Part shown: one piece after another, positions 16,617-26,056 of the stretch
Position numbering within the stretch: the first letter of the stretch is position 1
How the letters are laid out: each line of letters opens with the position of its first letter
DNA from: Candidatus Reconcilbacillus cellulovorans
GTDB lineage: Bacteria; Bacillota; Bacilli; Paenibacillales; Reconciliibacillaceae
DNA length: 41,770 bases
Assembly: GCA_002507565.1 (NCBI GenBank)
Contig: MOXJ01000024.1
Span: 1 to 41,770, forward strand
Direction: 5' to 3'
Made by a program: the position numbers and the translations under genes
Notes under the pieces: generated by a model
Databases searched by the model: none
What the model saw: the letters and a program-made list of their open reading frames with translations, nothing else
What the model was told of the DNA's origin: nothing

Positions 16617-17393
16617 ATGAGCTGGGATTGGGGCACGGGAGTCATGGGACTGGCGGTCGGGTTTCTCGTCGGCCTGACCGGCGTGGGCGGCGCGGCTTTG
16701 CTGACGCCCGTGCTGGTGCTGATCGGCATCCATCCGTCGGTGGCGGTCGGCACGGACCTGCTCTACAATTCCATTACCAAACTGTTCGGGATGTTCCAGC
16801 ATGCTCGGCAACGCACTGTTCATTGGCGGCTGGTCGGCCATTTCGCCATGGGCAGCATACCCGGTGCGGCCGTCGCGATTTTGACGCTGAAACTGTTCAA
16901 CGCCTACGTCCATTCGCAGGAGTCGCTCATCAAGCACGCGCTCGGCGTTGTGCTCGTCGTCGTGGCGCTCGTGACGCTTGCCAAACCGCTGCTCGACCGG
17001 AAATTCGAGCGTCTGGAAGCCTTTCAGGACCGGCCGGTCGAGCACAAGAAGGCGTTGACCGTCTCGATCGGTTTCGCGCTCGGCTTCGTCGTCGGCCTGA
17101 CGTCGGTCGGCTCGGGATCGCTGTTTGCGCTCGCGCTCATTTATCTTTACAGGCTGAAAGGTTCGCAAATCGTCGGTACGGACATCGCCCACGCCTTTTT
17201 CCTCGTGACGGCTGCGGCGCTGATGCACGCGGAAATGGGAAACGTCGACTACGGCCTGACGCTCAATCTGCTGGCCGGCTCGATTCCCGGCGTTTTGGCC
17301 GGCAGCGCGGTGTCGGCGCGGGTGCCCACGGGGCCGTTGCGCGCCGTCGTCGCGTCGATCATTTTGCTGAGCGGCATCAAGCTGCTCGGTTGA
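16617..17393 (+). CDS. TauE/SafE-family sulfite/sulfur-anion exporter
   Basis: 258 residues with 7-8 hydrophobic helices in the two-fold repeat of the family. The first half has GFLVGLTGVGGAALLTPVL and the second has GFVVGLTSVGSGSLFALALI. The paired G-LT-VG(G/S) motifs define TauE/SafE. Members export sulfite, sulfoacetate or related anions. A CsoR/CstR-type repressor with persulfide-sensor-like residues lies 3.5 kb downstream on the other strand; CstR regulons elsewhere include TauE, but the link here is only by proximity. The ribosome site is GGGAGAGAA. Confidence 0.85.
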   Translation: MSWDWGTGVMGLAVGFLVGLTGVGGAALLTPVLVLIGIHPSVAVGTDLLYNSITKLFGMFQHARQRTVHWRLVGHFAMGSIPGAAVAILTLKLFNAYVHSQESLIKHALGVVLVVVALVTLAKPLLDRKFERLEAFQDRPVEHKKALTVSIGFALGFVVGLTSVGSGSLFALALIYLYRLKGSQIVGTDIAHAFFLVTAAALMHAEMGNVDYGLTLNLLAGSIPGVLAGSAVSARVPTGPLRAVVASIILLSGIKLLG

Positions 17394-17525
17394 TTGCGAC
17401 GTCGAAACGCACAAATGGAAAACACCGAACGTCTCGGGGTCGCCGTTTGACGCTCCCCGGCCAGTCAATTTCTCCTCCGGTTCAGCATACGAATGGATAA
17501 AGGGCAGAATCGGAGGGATCGCCGT

Positions 17526-19421
17526 ATGGACATTTTCCGGCGAATCGCCGAGTATCGGGCGGAGCGGGAGCGGTTGCGCTGGGAAGGGACGTTCGCCGAG
17601 TACGTCGAGCTCGTCCGCCGAAACCCGAAAATCGCGCGTTTTGCCCATGCCCGCATTTACGACATGATCGTCTGGCACGGCGTCGAAGAAGTCGACGGGC
17701 GAAAAAAATACAAATTTTTTGAGAACGAACTTTTCGGCCTCGACCGCACACTGGAAAAACTGGTCGAGGAATATTTTCATTCCGCCGCGATGCGGCTCGA
17801 CGTAAAAAAACGGATTTTACTTCTGATGGGCCCCGTCAGCGGCGGCAAGTCGACGATCGTCACCCTGCTCAAACGCGGATTGGAGCGGTATTCATTGACC
17901 GACGAAGGCGCCCTGTACGCGATCAAAGGCTGCCCGATGCACGAGGAACCGCTTCACCTGATTCCCCACGCGCTTCGCCCCGAGATCGAGCGCGAGCTCG
18001 GCGTCCGCATCGAGGGAAATCTTTGCCCCTATTGCCAGTTGAGATTAAAAGAAGAGTTCGGCGGCCGCATCGAAAGCGTTCCGGTCGAGCGCATCTTTTT
18101 TTCCGAGGAGGAACGCGTCGGCATCGGCACGTTCAGCCCCTCCGATCCGAAATCCCAGGACATCGCCGATCTGACCGGCAGCATCGATTTTTCCACGATT
18201 ACCGAGTACGGATCGGAATCCGATCCGCGCGCCTACCGGTTCGACGGTGAGCTGAACAAGGCGAACCGCGGGTTGATGGAGTTCCAGGAAATGCTAAAAT
18301 GCGATGAAAAATTTCTCTGGAACTTGCTGTCACTCACTCAGGAAGGAAATTTCAAGGCGGGGCGGTTTGCGCTCATTTCTGCGGACGAATTGATCATCGC
18401 GCACACGAACGAGGCGGAATACCGCGCGTTTGCCGCCAATAAGCGCAACGAGGCGCTGTTGTCGCGGATGATCGTCATGCCGATTCCTTATAACCTGCGC
18501 GTGTCGGACGAAGAAAAAATTTATGCGAAGCTCATCCGCCAAAGCGATCTTCGGCACGTGCACATCGCGCCGCATGCGCTTCGCACGGCGGCCGTCTTTT
18601 CCGTCCTCACACGGCTGAAAGAGCCGAAAAAACACGGCATGGATCTGCTCAAAAAAATGAAAATGTACGACGGCGAATCCGTCGAGGGGTTCAAGGAAGC
18701 CGATCTGAGAGAACTGGAAAACGAATACGCCGAGGAAGGCATGAGCGGCGTCGATCCGCGCTACGTCATCAACCGGATCTCCAGCGCGCTCATCCGCCAC
18801 GGCTTGACGTGCATCAACGCGCTCGACGTCCTGCGTTCGCTTAAAGAAGGGTTCGACCAACATCCGTCGATCACGAAGGAGGAACGGGAAAAATATCTGA
18901 ACTTCATCGCGATCGCCCGCCAGGAATACGACGAGCTGGCGAAAAAGGAAATCCAGAAAGCGTTCGTTTACTCATTTGAGGAGTCGGCTAAAGCGTTGTT
19001 CGAAAATTATCTCGACAACATCGAGGCCTACTGCAACTGGACGAAAATCCGAGATCCGCTGACGGGCGACGAGCTCGACCCCGACGAGAGGTTAATGCGG
19101 TCGATCGAGGAGCAGATCGGCGTGTCGGAAAACGCAAAAAAGGCGTTCCGCGAGGAGATTTTGATCCGGATGTCGGCCTACGCACGCAAGGGCAAGACGT
19201 TCGATTACACCGGCCACGAGCGGCTGCGCGAAGCGATAGAAAAAAAGCTGTTCGCTGATCTCAAAGACGTCGTCAAAATCACGACGTCGACGAAAACGCC
19301 GGACGAAAACCAGCTCAAGAAAATCAACGAGGTGACGCGTCGGCTGATCGACGAGCACGGCTACTGCCCGGTGTGTGCGAACGAGCTGTTGCGTTACGTC
19401 GGCAGTTTGCTGAACCGGTAG
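17526..19421 (+). CDS. prkA: PrkA-type serine protein kinase / AAA+ sporulation protein
   Basis: 631 residues from the ATG at 17526, with GGAGGG upstream; the same length as B. subtilis PrkA. The AAA domain has Walker A GPVSGGKST at about 102-110, and TGSIDFSTITEYGSESDPRAYRFDGELNKANRGL is characteristic. The C-terminal PrkA kinase-like domain ends with CPVCANELLRYVGSL. In Bacillus it is made in the mother cell and affects sporulation through Hpr and sigma-K; protease-like activity has also been reported. In many genomes prkA clusters with yhbH and spoVR. Here spoVR is 4.6 kb away and yhbH is absent. Confidence 0.93.
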   Translation: MDIFRRIAEYRAERERLRWEGTFAEYVELVRRNPKIARFAHARIYDMIVWHGVEEVDGRKKYKFFENELFGLDRTLEKLVEEYFHSAAMRLDVKKRILLLMGPVSGGKSTIVTLLKRGLERYSLTDEGALYAIKGCPMHEEPLHLIPHALRPEIERELGVRIEGNLCPYCQLRLKEEFGGRIESVPVERIFFSEEERVGIGTFSPSDPKSQDIADLTGSIDFSTITEYGSESDPRAYRFDGELNKANRGLMEFQEMLKCDEKFLWNLLSLTQEGNFKAGRFALISADELIIAHTNEAEYRAFAANKRNEALLSRMIVMPIPYNLRVSDEEKIYAKLIRQSDLRHVHIAPHALRTAAVFSVLTRLKEPKKHGMDLLKKMKMYDGESVEGFKEADLRELENEYAEEGMSGVDPRYVINRISSALIRHGLTCINALDVLRSLKEGFDQHPSITKEEREKYLNFIAIARQEYDELAKKEIQKAFVYSFEESAKALFENYLDNIEAYCNWTKIRDPLTGDELDPDERLMRSIEEQIGVSENAKKAFREEILIRMSAYARKGKTFDYTGHERLREAIEKKLFADLKDVVKITTSTKTPDENQLKKINEVTRRLIDEHGYCPVCANELLRYVGSLLNR

Positions 19422-19463
19422 GCCGCACGAAAACATGACGGGCTGCGTGCGGATACGACGGTT

Positions 19464-20378
19464 TCATCGCGCGCCGGCCGCCGCCATCGTCAGCGCGACG
19501 TATTCTTCCAGCGTCAGGCCGCTTGCGGCGATGGCCCGCGCGGCGTCGCGGCCGACGTAACGGATGTGCCACGGTTCGTACGCGTAGCCGGTCATCGCTT
19601 CTTTTCCCTTCGGATAGCGGATAATAAACCCGAATTCCGCAGCATGGGCCGCGAGCCAGCGGCCTTCTTTCGTGTCCGCGAACGATGGTTCGAGCGCGTA
19701 GCCGACAGCACCGGACGAGACGTCCATCGCCAGGCCGGTCTGATGTTCGCTGTGTCCTGGCCGCGCGCTGAATTGCGAAGCGTGTTGTTCGCCTTCTGTC
19801 CGGACATAATAGGCGTACAGAGCGGCTTGCGTCTCGTATGAGCGGAAACCGGACACCGCTTTCAGGTCCAGTCCCGCGCGTCCAGCTGCGGCGAACAACT
19901 CTTCGAGCGCTCTCGCCGCTTCCCGGCGCATCAGCCGGCGCTCGGCCGGGGCGGTCGGCACAAACGGCACGTCCGGCTGAACGAGATCCGGCGGCCGGTA
20001 ACCGTCGGGCAGTTTACGCGTCTTGTTGACGAGCACGAGAGGATCGTCTGCGTCTGCGACGACGGCGATGCTGTCGTCGCGGTTTTTTTCGTCCGCATCG
20101 GCCGGAAACGGGGATGCACGGCCGCCTTCGTCCGGCGTCGCCGACGCGAATCCGCCTGCAGACGGCGGGGTGACGGATACGGAAGAGCCGGCGGACGACG
20201 GGACGGCCGTCTGCAGTCCGGACGGCTTCAGCGATTCCGTAGGCGCCGGAGACGTCGTATGCGCAGCGTCTGCGCTGCGCGGTTCATCCGGGGCGCCCGC
20301 GCATCCCGGAAGCAGGAAGACGGCCGCGGCGAGCACCCATTCGGCCGTCCGGCGGCAAAACATATTTCGTCCGGACAT
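19464..20378 (-). CDS. Lipoprotein D-alanyl-D-alanine carboxypeptidase, LdcB/VanY (peptidase M15B) family
   Basis: 304 residues. The signal segment ends in a lipobox (LLPGC, C26). A Ser/Thr/Pro/Asp-rich linker (about 30-110) spans the wall. The M15B domain has SGFRSYETQAALYAYYV, the zinc-binding PGHSEHQTGLAMDVS (His and Asp) and EPWHIRYVG (second zinc His). The family trims D-Ala from peptidoglycan stem peptides. The start at 20376-20378 is chosen for the signal peptide; its GGAG site is 14 bases away, so the next ATG, five codons on, is possible. Confidence 0.87.
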   Translation of the reverse strand: MSGRNMFCRRTAEWVLAAAVFLLPGCAGAPDEPRSADAAHTTSPAPTESLKPSGLQTAVPSSAGSSVSVTPPSAGGFASATPDEGGRASPFPADADEKNRDDSIAVVADADDPLVLVNKTRKLPDGYRPPDLVQPDVPFVPTAPAERRLMRREAARALEELFAAAGRAGLDLKAVSGFRSYETQAALYAYYVRTEGEQHASQFSARPGHSEHQTGLAMDVSSGAVGYALEPSFADTKEGRWLAAHAAEFGFIIRYPKGKEAMTGYAYEPWHIRYVGRDAARAIAASGLTLEEYVALTMAAAGAR

Positions 20379-20446
20379 ATCTGTTTCTCTCGCTCCTGTT
20401 TCGTCGGTGTTCGGTCTTCCGTTGCTGTCGGTCCCCATTATAACAC

Positions 20447-20477
20447 AAAAAAAAGGACCGGCTCTCTGTGCCGGTCG
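20447..20477 (-). terminator. Terminator of the zinc-ribbon miniprotein gene
   Basis: GACCGGC/GCCGGTC 7-bp stem with a 7-base loop, followed on the minus strand by CC and eight T. It separates this gene from the downstream carboxypeptidase gene. Confidence 0.8.
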
Positions 20478-20521
20478 GGAAACGGACGGAGATTTCGGCC
20501 GCGCTGGGCGACCGCCTGGGC

Positions 20522-20689
20522 TTATGCGCCGACGCGGATCGGGCCGACGCCGCTTTTGCTCAGACAGGCCGGGCAAAGCAAGCGGTAGCAGTCCGACATT
20601 TCATCGGACGCATCGATTTCCGCGTGGCATCGCTCGCATTGTTTGGGCGGCAGCATCAGGAAAAAGACCGACGGCGGAACGAGTTTCAT
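20522..20689 (-). CDS. Zinc-ribbon miniprotein (55 aa)
   Basis: MKLVPPSVFFLMLPPKQCERCHAEI and the rest contain two CxxC knuckles, CERC near 18-21 and CPAC near 39-42, with an extra Cys-Tyr between. This is the spacing of a small zinc ribbon. A strong ribosome site (GAGGAGGG, 6 bases before the ATG), a consensus -10 (TATAAT on the minus strand at 20728-20733) and an exact terminator frame it, so it is a real gene although short. Function unknown. It follows the CsoR/CstR-type regulator on the same strand but appears to have its own promoter. Confidence 0.75.
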   Translation of the reverse strand: MKLVPPSVFFLMLPPKQCERCHAEIDASDEMSDCYRLLCPACLSKSGVGPIRVGA

Positions 20690-20834
20690 CGCGCGCCCTC
20701 CTCGTCGCGGCTCTCAGTTCCATTGTAATTATACAGTTTGCAAAAATCAATATCTGTTATAGAACAATTTTCGGCCGAATGCGGACCGCGGCGTCGGCGG
20801 CAACGGACGCTCGGAGCGCGGGAAAACGGCGCGC

Positions 20835-21095
20835 TTACCTGCTTTTGACGAGCAGCTCGATCGCTTGGCGGACAGCCGTCTCGGAACTTTGCCCCCGTTC
20901 CTGTTCGCTGCGGACGCATTGTTCCAGGTTGACGGCGACGATATGCGCGATCGCGCGGTCGACGGCGTTGCGTACGGCGCAAAGCTGCGCGACGACGTCC
21001 CGGCACGGTCGGCCCTGCTCGATCATTCGCAGAACACCGCGGATTTGACCTTCGGCGCGCCGGAGGCGTTTGACGATGCGTTCGTCGTGCGTCAC
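20835..21095 (-). CDS. CsoR/FrmR-family repressor, CstR-like by its thiol residues
   Basis: 86 residues from GTG. The three-helix DUF156 fold is clear: [29 protein letters not shown] then the second Cys in AVNLEQC. Conserved cysteines fall at C31 and C60. In copper CsoR the third ligand, a His four residues before the second Cys, is conserved; here that position is Asn (N56). C31/C60 without this His is the pattern of the persulfide sensor CstR, so per/polysulfide sensing is more likely than copper. A CsoR-type operator lies upstream. No copper ATPase or chaperone is nearby, whereas a TauE exporter is. Confidence 0.78.
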   Translation of the reverse strand: MTHDERIVKRLRRAEGQIRGVLRMIEQGRPCRDVVAQLCAVRNAVDRAIAHIVAVNLEQCVRSEQERGQSSETAVRQAIELLVKSR

Positions 21096-21136
21096 GGCGG
21101 ATTCGTCCTTTCATGCGGTGAATTTTTCAGCGTTTG

Positions 21137-21152
21137 ATACCGCTATGGGTAT
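21137..21152. promoter_or_regulatory. Probable CsoR/CstR-type operator
   Basis: ATACCGCTATGGGTAT is a dyad with ATACC/GGTAT arms, like known CsoR/CstR operators (ATACC-(C/T)n-GGTAT). It sits between the repressor gene and the divergent oxidoreductase gene, so it may control both. Confidence 0.55.
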
Positions 21153-21282
21153 GATACAACACGGCGGGTGCGGAATCCATCCTTTCCGGCCGCAAGGAGT
21201 GAGCTTCTGCGGTTCGGCGAATGTTCGGCAGAAGACGGATTTTTGTGATAGGATCATGATAACGGCGAAAGGGGGATGTGCG

Positions 21283-22344
21283 ATGGAAATCGGCATTTAT
21301 TCGTTCGGCGAGCGGACCGTCGATCCCGAGACCGGAAAGTTGATCGAGCCGGCCGAACGCATCCGCCGGTTGCTGGAGGAGATCGAGCTGGCCGATCAGG
21401 TCGGGCTCGACGTGTTCGGCATCGGGGAGCATCACCGGCCGGATTATGTCGTGTCGGCTCCTGCCGTCGTGCTTGCGGCCGCGGCCGCACGGACGAGGCG
21501 CATCCGGCTGACCAGCGCTGTCAATGTGCTCAGCTCCGACGATCCGGTGCGCGTATTCCAGCAGTTTGCGACACTCGATCTGATTTCAGGCGGGCGCGCG
21601 GAAATCATGGTGGGCCGCGGGTCGTTCATCGAGTCGTTTCCGTTGTTCGGCTGCGATCTGGACGATTATGACGCGCTGTTTGAGGAAAAGCTCGATTTGT
21701 TGCTGAAATTGCGCGAATCCGAAACGGTGACGTGGTCCGGACGGTTCCGGCCGGCGATCGACGGTCGCGGCGTTTATCCTCGGCCGTTGCAGCAGCCGAT
21801 TCCCGTCTGGATCGCATCCGGCGGTACGCCTGAGTCGGCCGTGCGCGCGGGGGTGCTCGGGCTGCCGATGGCGTTGGCGATTATCGGAGGGATACCTGAG
21901 CGGTTCGTCCCGATCGTCCGCTTATTCCGCGCTGCGGCGGAGCGAGCCGGACATCCGACGCCGAAGCTCGGCATCAACTCGCACGGTTTTCTTGCCGACA
22001 CGTCGCAGGAGGCCGCGGACATCGCCTTCCCCGCGTTCAAGGCGGTCATGGACAAGCTCGGCCGCGAGCGCGGCTGGCCGCCGCTTTCGCGGGAACGGTT
22101 CGAGTTGTCGCGGTCGTTGCGCGGCGCCGATTTCGTCGGAAGTCCCGAGCAGGTGATCGAGAAAATTTTGTACCAGCACGAACGTTTCGGTCACGACCGT
22201 TTCCTGCTGCAATTGACCGTCGGTACGCTGCCGCATCGCAAAGTTTTGCGCGCCATCGAATTGCTCGGCACGAAAGTGGCGCCGGTCGTCCGCCGGGAAG
22301 TCGCGAAGGTGTGCGCCGGCTCGGCGGAGGGCGACGGGGGATGA
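21283..22344 (+). CDS. LLM-class flavin-dependent oxidoreductase (luciferase-like)
   Basis: 353 residues from the ATG at 21283 (GGGGGATGTGCG upstream). TIM-barrel luciferase-like layout: [15 protein letters not shown] at the start, [20 protein letters not shown] (the usual GEHH motif), [38 protein letters not shown], and [13 protein letters not shown]. These proteins use reduced FMN/F420-type flavins to oxidise small substrates. The substrate cannot be assigned. Its promoter region contains the putative CsoR/CstR operator, suggesting control by the divergent repressor. Confidence 0.85.
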   Translation: MEIGIYSFGERTVDPETGKLIEPAERIRRLLEEIELADQVGLDVFGIGEHHRPDYVVSAPAVVLAAAAARTRRIRLTSAVNVLSSDDPVRVFQQFATLDLISGGRAEIMVGRGSFIESFPLFGCDLDDYDALFEEKLDLLLKLRESETVTWSGRFRPAIDGRGVYPRPLQQPIPVWIASGGTPESAVRAGVLGLPMALAIIGGIPERFVPIVRLFRAAAERAGHPTPKLGINSHGFLADTSQEAADIAFPAFKAVMDKLGRERGWPPLSRERFELSRSLRGADFVGSPEQVIEKILYQHERFGHDRFLLQLTVGTLPHRKVLRAIELLGTKVAPVVRREVAKVCAGSAEGDGG

Positions 22345-22493
22345 CCGGCGATCAAACCCGGTATGTCTCCAAAGGCTCGGCGGGAGGCCCGGCAAGCGAG
22401 GCGAGCGGTTGCATGTATTGTCGACTCCGGAGGAATGTGGTAAACTGCGTTTAACCGGATGTCGACTCCGAATTCCGATGCGGAGGGATGCCG

Positions 22494-22979
22494 ATGCAAA
22501 CCTTGATCGAAGCGTTCGAGCAAGGCCCCGCCCGGTTGCGGGCCGCCGTCGCCGGCGTGTCGGACGAGCTGCTGCGCTTCAAGCCGGCGCCGGAGAAGTG
22601 GAGCATTCTCGAAGTCGTCGTCCATCTCGTCGACACGGAAATCGTCGTCGCGCAAAGGCTGTATCAGACGATCGCCGAACAGCGGCCGCCGATCGTGCCG
22701 TTCGACCAGGATGCCTGGGCGAACCGGCTGTCGTATCGCGACGCCGATCTGGAGGAAGAGCTGGCATTGTTCGAGGCGCTGCGCAGGCGGACGGCAGGCC
22801 GGCTGCGCAAGCTGGCGGCCGCCGACTGGGACCGGACGGGAGACCGGGCCGGGCAGCCGGTGACGGTGCGCGAGATGGTCGAAAAATTCACCGCCCACGT
22901 CGACCGGCACATCGCCCAGATCGAGCGCAACAAGGCCGCTTATGCCGGCCGGACCGCCGGCTGGGGGGAAGGCATTTGA
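22494..22979 (+). CDS. DinB/YfiT-family four-helix protein
   Basis: 161 residues. The ATG at 22494 is 6 bases after GGAGGG; the ATG at 22488 abuts it. FKPAPEKWSILEVVVHLVDTEIVVAQRL contains the first metal His and FTAHVDRHIAQIERNK the other two of the DinB three-His site. Family members are metal-dependent thiol transferases or hydrolases, often with bacillithiol. It is followed directly by a MOSC gene whose start is 3 bases after its stop. Confidence 0.82.
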   Translation: MQTLIEAFEQGPARLRAAVAGVSDELLRFKPAPEKWSILEVVVHLVDTEIVVAQRLYQTIAEQRPPIVPFDQDAWANRLSYRDADLEEELALFEALRRRTAGRLRKLAAADWDRTGDRAGQPVTVREMVEKFTAHVDRHIAQIERNKAAYAGRTAGWGEGI

Positions 22980-22981
22980 CC

Positions 22982-23653
22982 GTGTGCGGCGTCGAGTATC
23001 GCGTGCTGTCGGTCAACGTCGGGCGCGCGATGGAAGTCGTCCGCGGCGGCGAAACGTATCGGACGGCGATCGGCAAACGGCCGGTTTCCGGTCCCGTCCG
23101 TCTGTCCGAGCTCGGCTTCGACGGCGACGAACAGGCGGATACCGAAAACCACGGCGGCCCCGACAAGGCGGTCTGCGTTTATTCTCACGCGCATTATCCG
23201 TACTGGGAGCGGGAGCTCGGCATGACGCTTCCGTTCGGGGCGTTTGGGGAAAACGTCACCGTCGCCGATCTGCGGGAAGAAGACGTCCGCATCGGCGACG
23301 TGTTCCGGCTCGGCTCGGCGCTCGTGCAGATCAGCCAGCCGCGTCGACCGTGTTACAAACTCGGCGATCGCTTCGGCAGATCCGACCTGCCGCTTCTTGT
23401 CGAACGGACCGGTTATACCGGCTTTTATATGCGGGTGCTCGAAGAGGGGATTGTCGCGCCGGAAGACATGATGCGGCTCGAACGCCGCGGCCGATCCGGG
23501 ATTACCGTCGCGTTCGCCGGCGAGGTGTTGTTCCGGCGGCGGGAAGACGCAGACGCGATTCGAACGCTGCTGGAGGCCGAAGCATTGGCGGAATCGGTCC
23601 GGAGGTCGCTGGAGGCCCGGCTTTGGAAACTCGTCGCCGCCGGACTCGCTTGA
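22982..23653 (+). CDS. MOSC-domain protein, YiiM-like
   Basis: 223 residues from GTG at 22982 with GGGGAAGG 9 bases upstream; a TTG two codons earlier is possible. The MOSC core includes GFDGDEQADTENHGGPDKAVCVYSHAHYPYW, GAFGENVTV and QISQPRRPCYKLG with the conserved Cys. MOSC proteins of this type support N-hydroxylated base detoxification or act as molybdenum/sulfur carriers. It is coupled to the DinB gene. With moaB at 2.3 kb it is the only other molybdenum-linked gene in the window. Confidence 0.85.
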   Translation: MCGVEYRVLSVNVGRAMEVVRGGETYRTAIGKRPVSGPVRLSELGFDGDEQADTENHGGPDKAVCVYSHAHYPYWERELGMTLPFGAFGENVTVADLREEDVRIGDVFRLGSALVQISQPRRPCYKLGDRFGRSDLPLLVERTGYTGFYMRVLEEGIVAPEDMMRLERRGRSGITVAFAGEVLFRRREDADAIRTLLEAEALAESVRRSLEARLWKLVAAGLA

Positions 23654-23726
23654 GGCGACGGGAGGCGGAGACGGACGAGCCGTCGCCGCCCGAGTCCGTG
23701 ATCGACTGTTGTGGTGGGGAAGGTAA

Positions 23727-23912
23727 TTAAAGTATTTTTTTAATAATTTTCGAAATAAAGAAGATAATTGTATATAAACCCCCAAGAAAAGTAACTCCAA
23801 GGAAAGGATATAAAAGGATGATTTTCTTTGTGACGACATACAAAACGACCACGGAGAGGAGAAAAGAGGAGAACAGATTAAATAAAATATTTTTGGGCTC
23901 CATGATTTTCAT
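23727..23912 (-). CDS. Small two-helix membrane protein (61 aa)
   Basis: MKIMEPKNILFNLFSSFLLSVVVL and the following YPFLGVTFLGGLYTIIFFISKIIKKIL give two membrane helices and a basic tail. The ATG at 23910-23912 has GGAGGTG upstream, and a good promoter precedes it. The gene is strikingly AT-rich compared with its GC-rich neighbours, suggesting recent transfer or a relic of a mobile element. Function unknown. Confidence 0.6.
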   Translation of the reverse strand: MKIMEPKNILFNLFSSFLLSVVVLYVVTKKIILLYPFLGVTFLGGLYTIIFFISKIIKKIL

Positions 23913-23930
23913 GAGAAGCACCTCCGATAT

Positions 23931-23959
23931 ATTCTAGATCAAAAAATATGGTAACGCAA
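23931..23959 (-). promoter_or_regulatory. Promoter of the small membrane protein
   Basis: Minus strand TTGCGT (23954-23959), 17 bases, TAGAAT (23931-23936), ending about 19 bases before the start codon. Confidence 0.5.
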
Positions 23960-23990
23960 TACCCAAAATAGGATAGATCAAGCTTTACAA

Positions 23991-25538
23991 TTACGTCGAC
24001 TCGACGAGTCGCCGGGTATGTTTTTGCCCGTCGAAAGAAAACACGATGCCCTTGTTTTCCACCACTGTTTCCAAATGCACGGTTTTGCCCCAGAGGCGAT
24101 AGACGTAGGGAAGCGTTTTTTCCAAATGTTTGAGATCCAGTTCGACGCCTTCGTACGCGTGCCGGATATAAAGTTCGCCGCTCCGGCCGTAATCGCCGTC
24201 GACGACGACGAGGTAAGGAAAACCGCCGTTGATGCGCGATGCGACGAGACGGTCGCGAACGGATTCCCACGATTTCTCCGTGACCGTCCAGTTCGGCCCT
24301 TTGCGTTCAAACACGTACAGGTCGAGCGCTTCGACCAGCTCCTTCGTCAGATAATTCCGCAGAAACGACAGATCCGTCTCCGTCTGGCGCACTTCAAACA
24401 TTTTTTCTCGCCCCTGTCCGGGTCGGCGGCCGAACTTTTGCCTCTCTTCGGCCGTTGGTTCGTTCCATCGCCGCTCGATGTCCTCAAACATTTTCCAGCC
24501 GAGCAGATACGGGTTCGGGTGAAACGGCGTCGGCGCCGTCACCGCCGCGTGCAGTTTCGCGAATTCGACCGTCTCGGCTTCAGTCAGGTCGAGCTCGCGC
24601 ATGATGCGCAAATGCCAGTACGTCGCCCAGCCCTCGTTCATGATTTTGGTTTCGAGCTGCGGCCAGAAATAAAGCATTTCGTCGCGAAGGGCGCCGAGGA
24701 CGTCGCGCTGCCAGTCTTCGAGCACCGGCGAATGCCGCTGCAGAAACAGCAGCAGGTCTTTTTCCGGTTCGGGAGGCAGCCGCCGGCGAGGGCCGTCGCC
24801 GGGCCCGGCGCCGTCCGGTCCGTCGGCTGCGTCGCCGTTCGATCTGCCGGAAGCGCCGGCCGACCCGGCTGCGCCGTGCGGTCCGGAGCGTCCCGACGAA
24901 TGTGAGGACAGGCGTCGGTCCAGATCCCAGAGGTCTTCATATCCCGATTTCCGGCGGCCGCCGCAGCCGGCGGAACGGCCGGCGTTTTTCCCGCTGCCGC
25001 TGCGACTGTGTCCGTCCCGGGCCGGGACGAGCGGCCGCGGCTCGACATGTTCCTGGACGGCGAGCGCCGCGTCGAGAAACCGTTCGACGGCGAGCGAACC
25101 GTGTTTCATTTCGTAGTGCCGGATGCGTTCGGCCGTGGCGGACATGCTCTTGATCATGTCGCGGTTAGTGCGCGCAAAGTGTGCGTTGTTCTTGAAAAAG
25201 TCGCAATGCGCCAAAACGTGCGCGACGATCATTTTGTTCTGCACGAGGGAGTTGCCTTCGAGAAGAAACGCGTAGCACGGATCGGAGTTGACGACCAGTT
25301 CGTACATTTTGCTGAGGCCGTAATCGTAATGGATTTTCATCTTATGGAACATTTTTCCGAAACTCCAGTGTGAAAAACGCGTCGGCATGCCGTACGCGCC
25401 GAACGTGTACAGCACGTCGGCGGGGCAAATCTCGAAACGCATCTCGTAAAAATCGAGGCCGAATCCGCGCGCGACTTCCATGATTTCGGCGATCGCGCGT
25501 TCGAGCGCCTTCAGGTCGTCCGAACCGGCGGCGGCCAT
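23991..25538 (-). CDS. spoVR: SpoVR-family sporulation protein with a low-complexity insert
   Basis: 515 residues from the ATG at 25536-25538 (AAGGAGGAACGCC upstream). B. subtilis SpoVR has 468. The N-terminal half has [32 protein letters not shown] and [23 protein letters not shown]. The C-terminal half has [31 protein letters not shown] and [17 protein letters not shown]. Between them, about residues 155-235, is a Gly/Ser/Arg/Asp-rich, probably disordered insert that accounts for the extra length. SpoVR is needed for normal spore cortex; its biochemistry is unknown. Confidence 0.92.
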   Translation of the reverse strand: MAAAGSDDLKALERAIAEIMEVARGFGLDFYEMRFEICPADVLYTFGAYGMPTRFSHWSFGKMFHKMKIHYDYGLSKMYELVVNSDPCYAFLLEGNSLVQNKMIVAHVLAHCDFFKNNAHFARTNRDMIKSMSATAERIRHYEMKHGSLAVERFLDAALAVQEHVEPRPLVPARDGHSRSGSGKNAGRSAGCGGRRKSGYEDLWDLDRRLSSHSSGRSGPHGAAGSAGASGRSNGDAADGPDGAGPGDGPRRRLPPEPEKDLLLFLQRHSPVLEDWQRDVLGALRDEMLYFWPQLETKIMNEGWATYWHLRIMRELDLTEAETVEFAKLHAAVTAPTPFHPNPYLLGWKMFEDIERRWNEPTAEERQKFGRRPGQGREKMFEVRQTETDLSFLRNYLTKELVEALDLYVFERKGPNWTVTEKSWESVRDRLVASRINGGFPYLVVVDGDYGRSGELYIRHAYEGVELDLKHLEKTLPYVYRLWGKTVHLETVVENKGIVFSFDGQKHTRRLVEST

Positions 25539-25758
25539 GGCGTTCCTCCTTCCCGGTGAAAACATAGCGTCTCCATAAATCAAGGTATGCGGGTGGGGTG
25601 AGGAGGGCGGACCGTTCTTGAGGAGGACGGTTCGGATTCCAGCCGACGCCGCGGGACGGAAGGGCGGACATTGATCAATCGGTTGGGAAATTGCACGTGC
25701 GCTGCCTGGGGACATCTTGCGACCGGGACGGGCCAGGGCCGGTTTTTCCCGTTTGTCG

Positions 25759-25786
25759 TTGCTTGGTTTGCGGCGCCAGGTATAAA
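25759..25786 (+). promoter_or_regulatory. Promoter of the nucleotidyltransferase pair
   Basis: TTGCTT (25759-25764), 16 bases, TATAAA (25781-25786). It ends 40 bases before the GTG start of the first gene. Confidence 0.45.
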
Positions 25787-25825
25787 ATGAAAACAAATCC
25801 GTTTGAAAACGTCGGGTGAACCGCC

Positions 25826-26056
25826 GTGCGCGAATGGGACTACGAACGACTGGCGCGGGAGATCGACGAACGCAAAGCCGAGGTCGAGCGGCGGCTGCTG
25901 GCCGACCGGCCGCCGGGACGCCGGCTGCGGACCCGTCCGCGCGATCCGGAGGAACAGGCGCTGCTGGACCGCATTTGTCTGGAAAAATGGCGGGAAGCCG
26001 AGCGGTCGGGCAAAATCGTCATTTTCAGCCGAAACGAGTGGTATTATGAACCTTGA
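25826..26056 (+). CDS. Small charged protein (76 aa), partner of the nucleotidyltransferase
   Basis: Starts at GTG (25826): [20 protein letters not shown], then an Arg/Glu-rich helical stretch ([21 protein letters not shown]) and a C-terminal [13 protein letters not shown]. No domain recognised. Its last 11 bases overlap the start of the nucleotidyltransferase gene, so the two are translationally coupled. A short charged protein overlapping a nucleotidyltransferase fits an antitoxin/partner role, but this is inferred from layout only. Confidence 0.6.
   Translation: MREWDYERLAREIDERKAEVERRLLADRPPGRRLRTRPRDPEEQALLDRICLEKWREAERSGKIVIFSRNEWYYEP

Noticed and set aside
16596-17780. 394-codon minus-strand ORF opposite the TauE exporter and prkA start
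   Set aside because: Arg/Gln/Asp-rich shadow; the plus-strand genes have clear domains.
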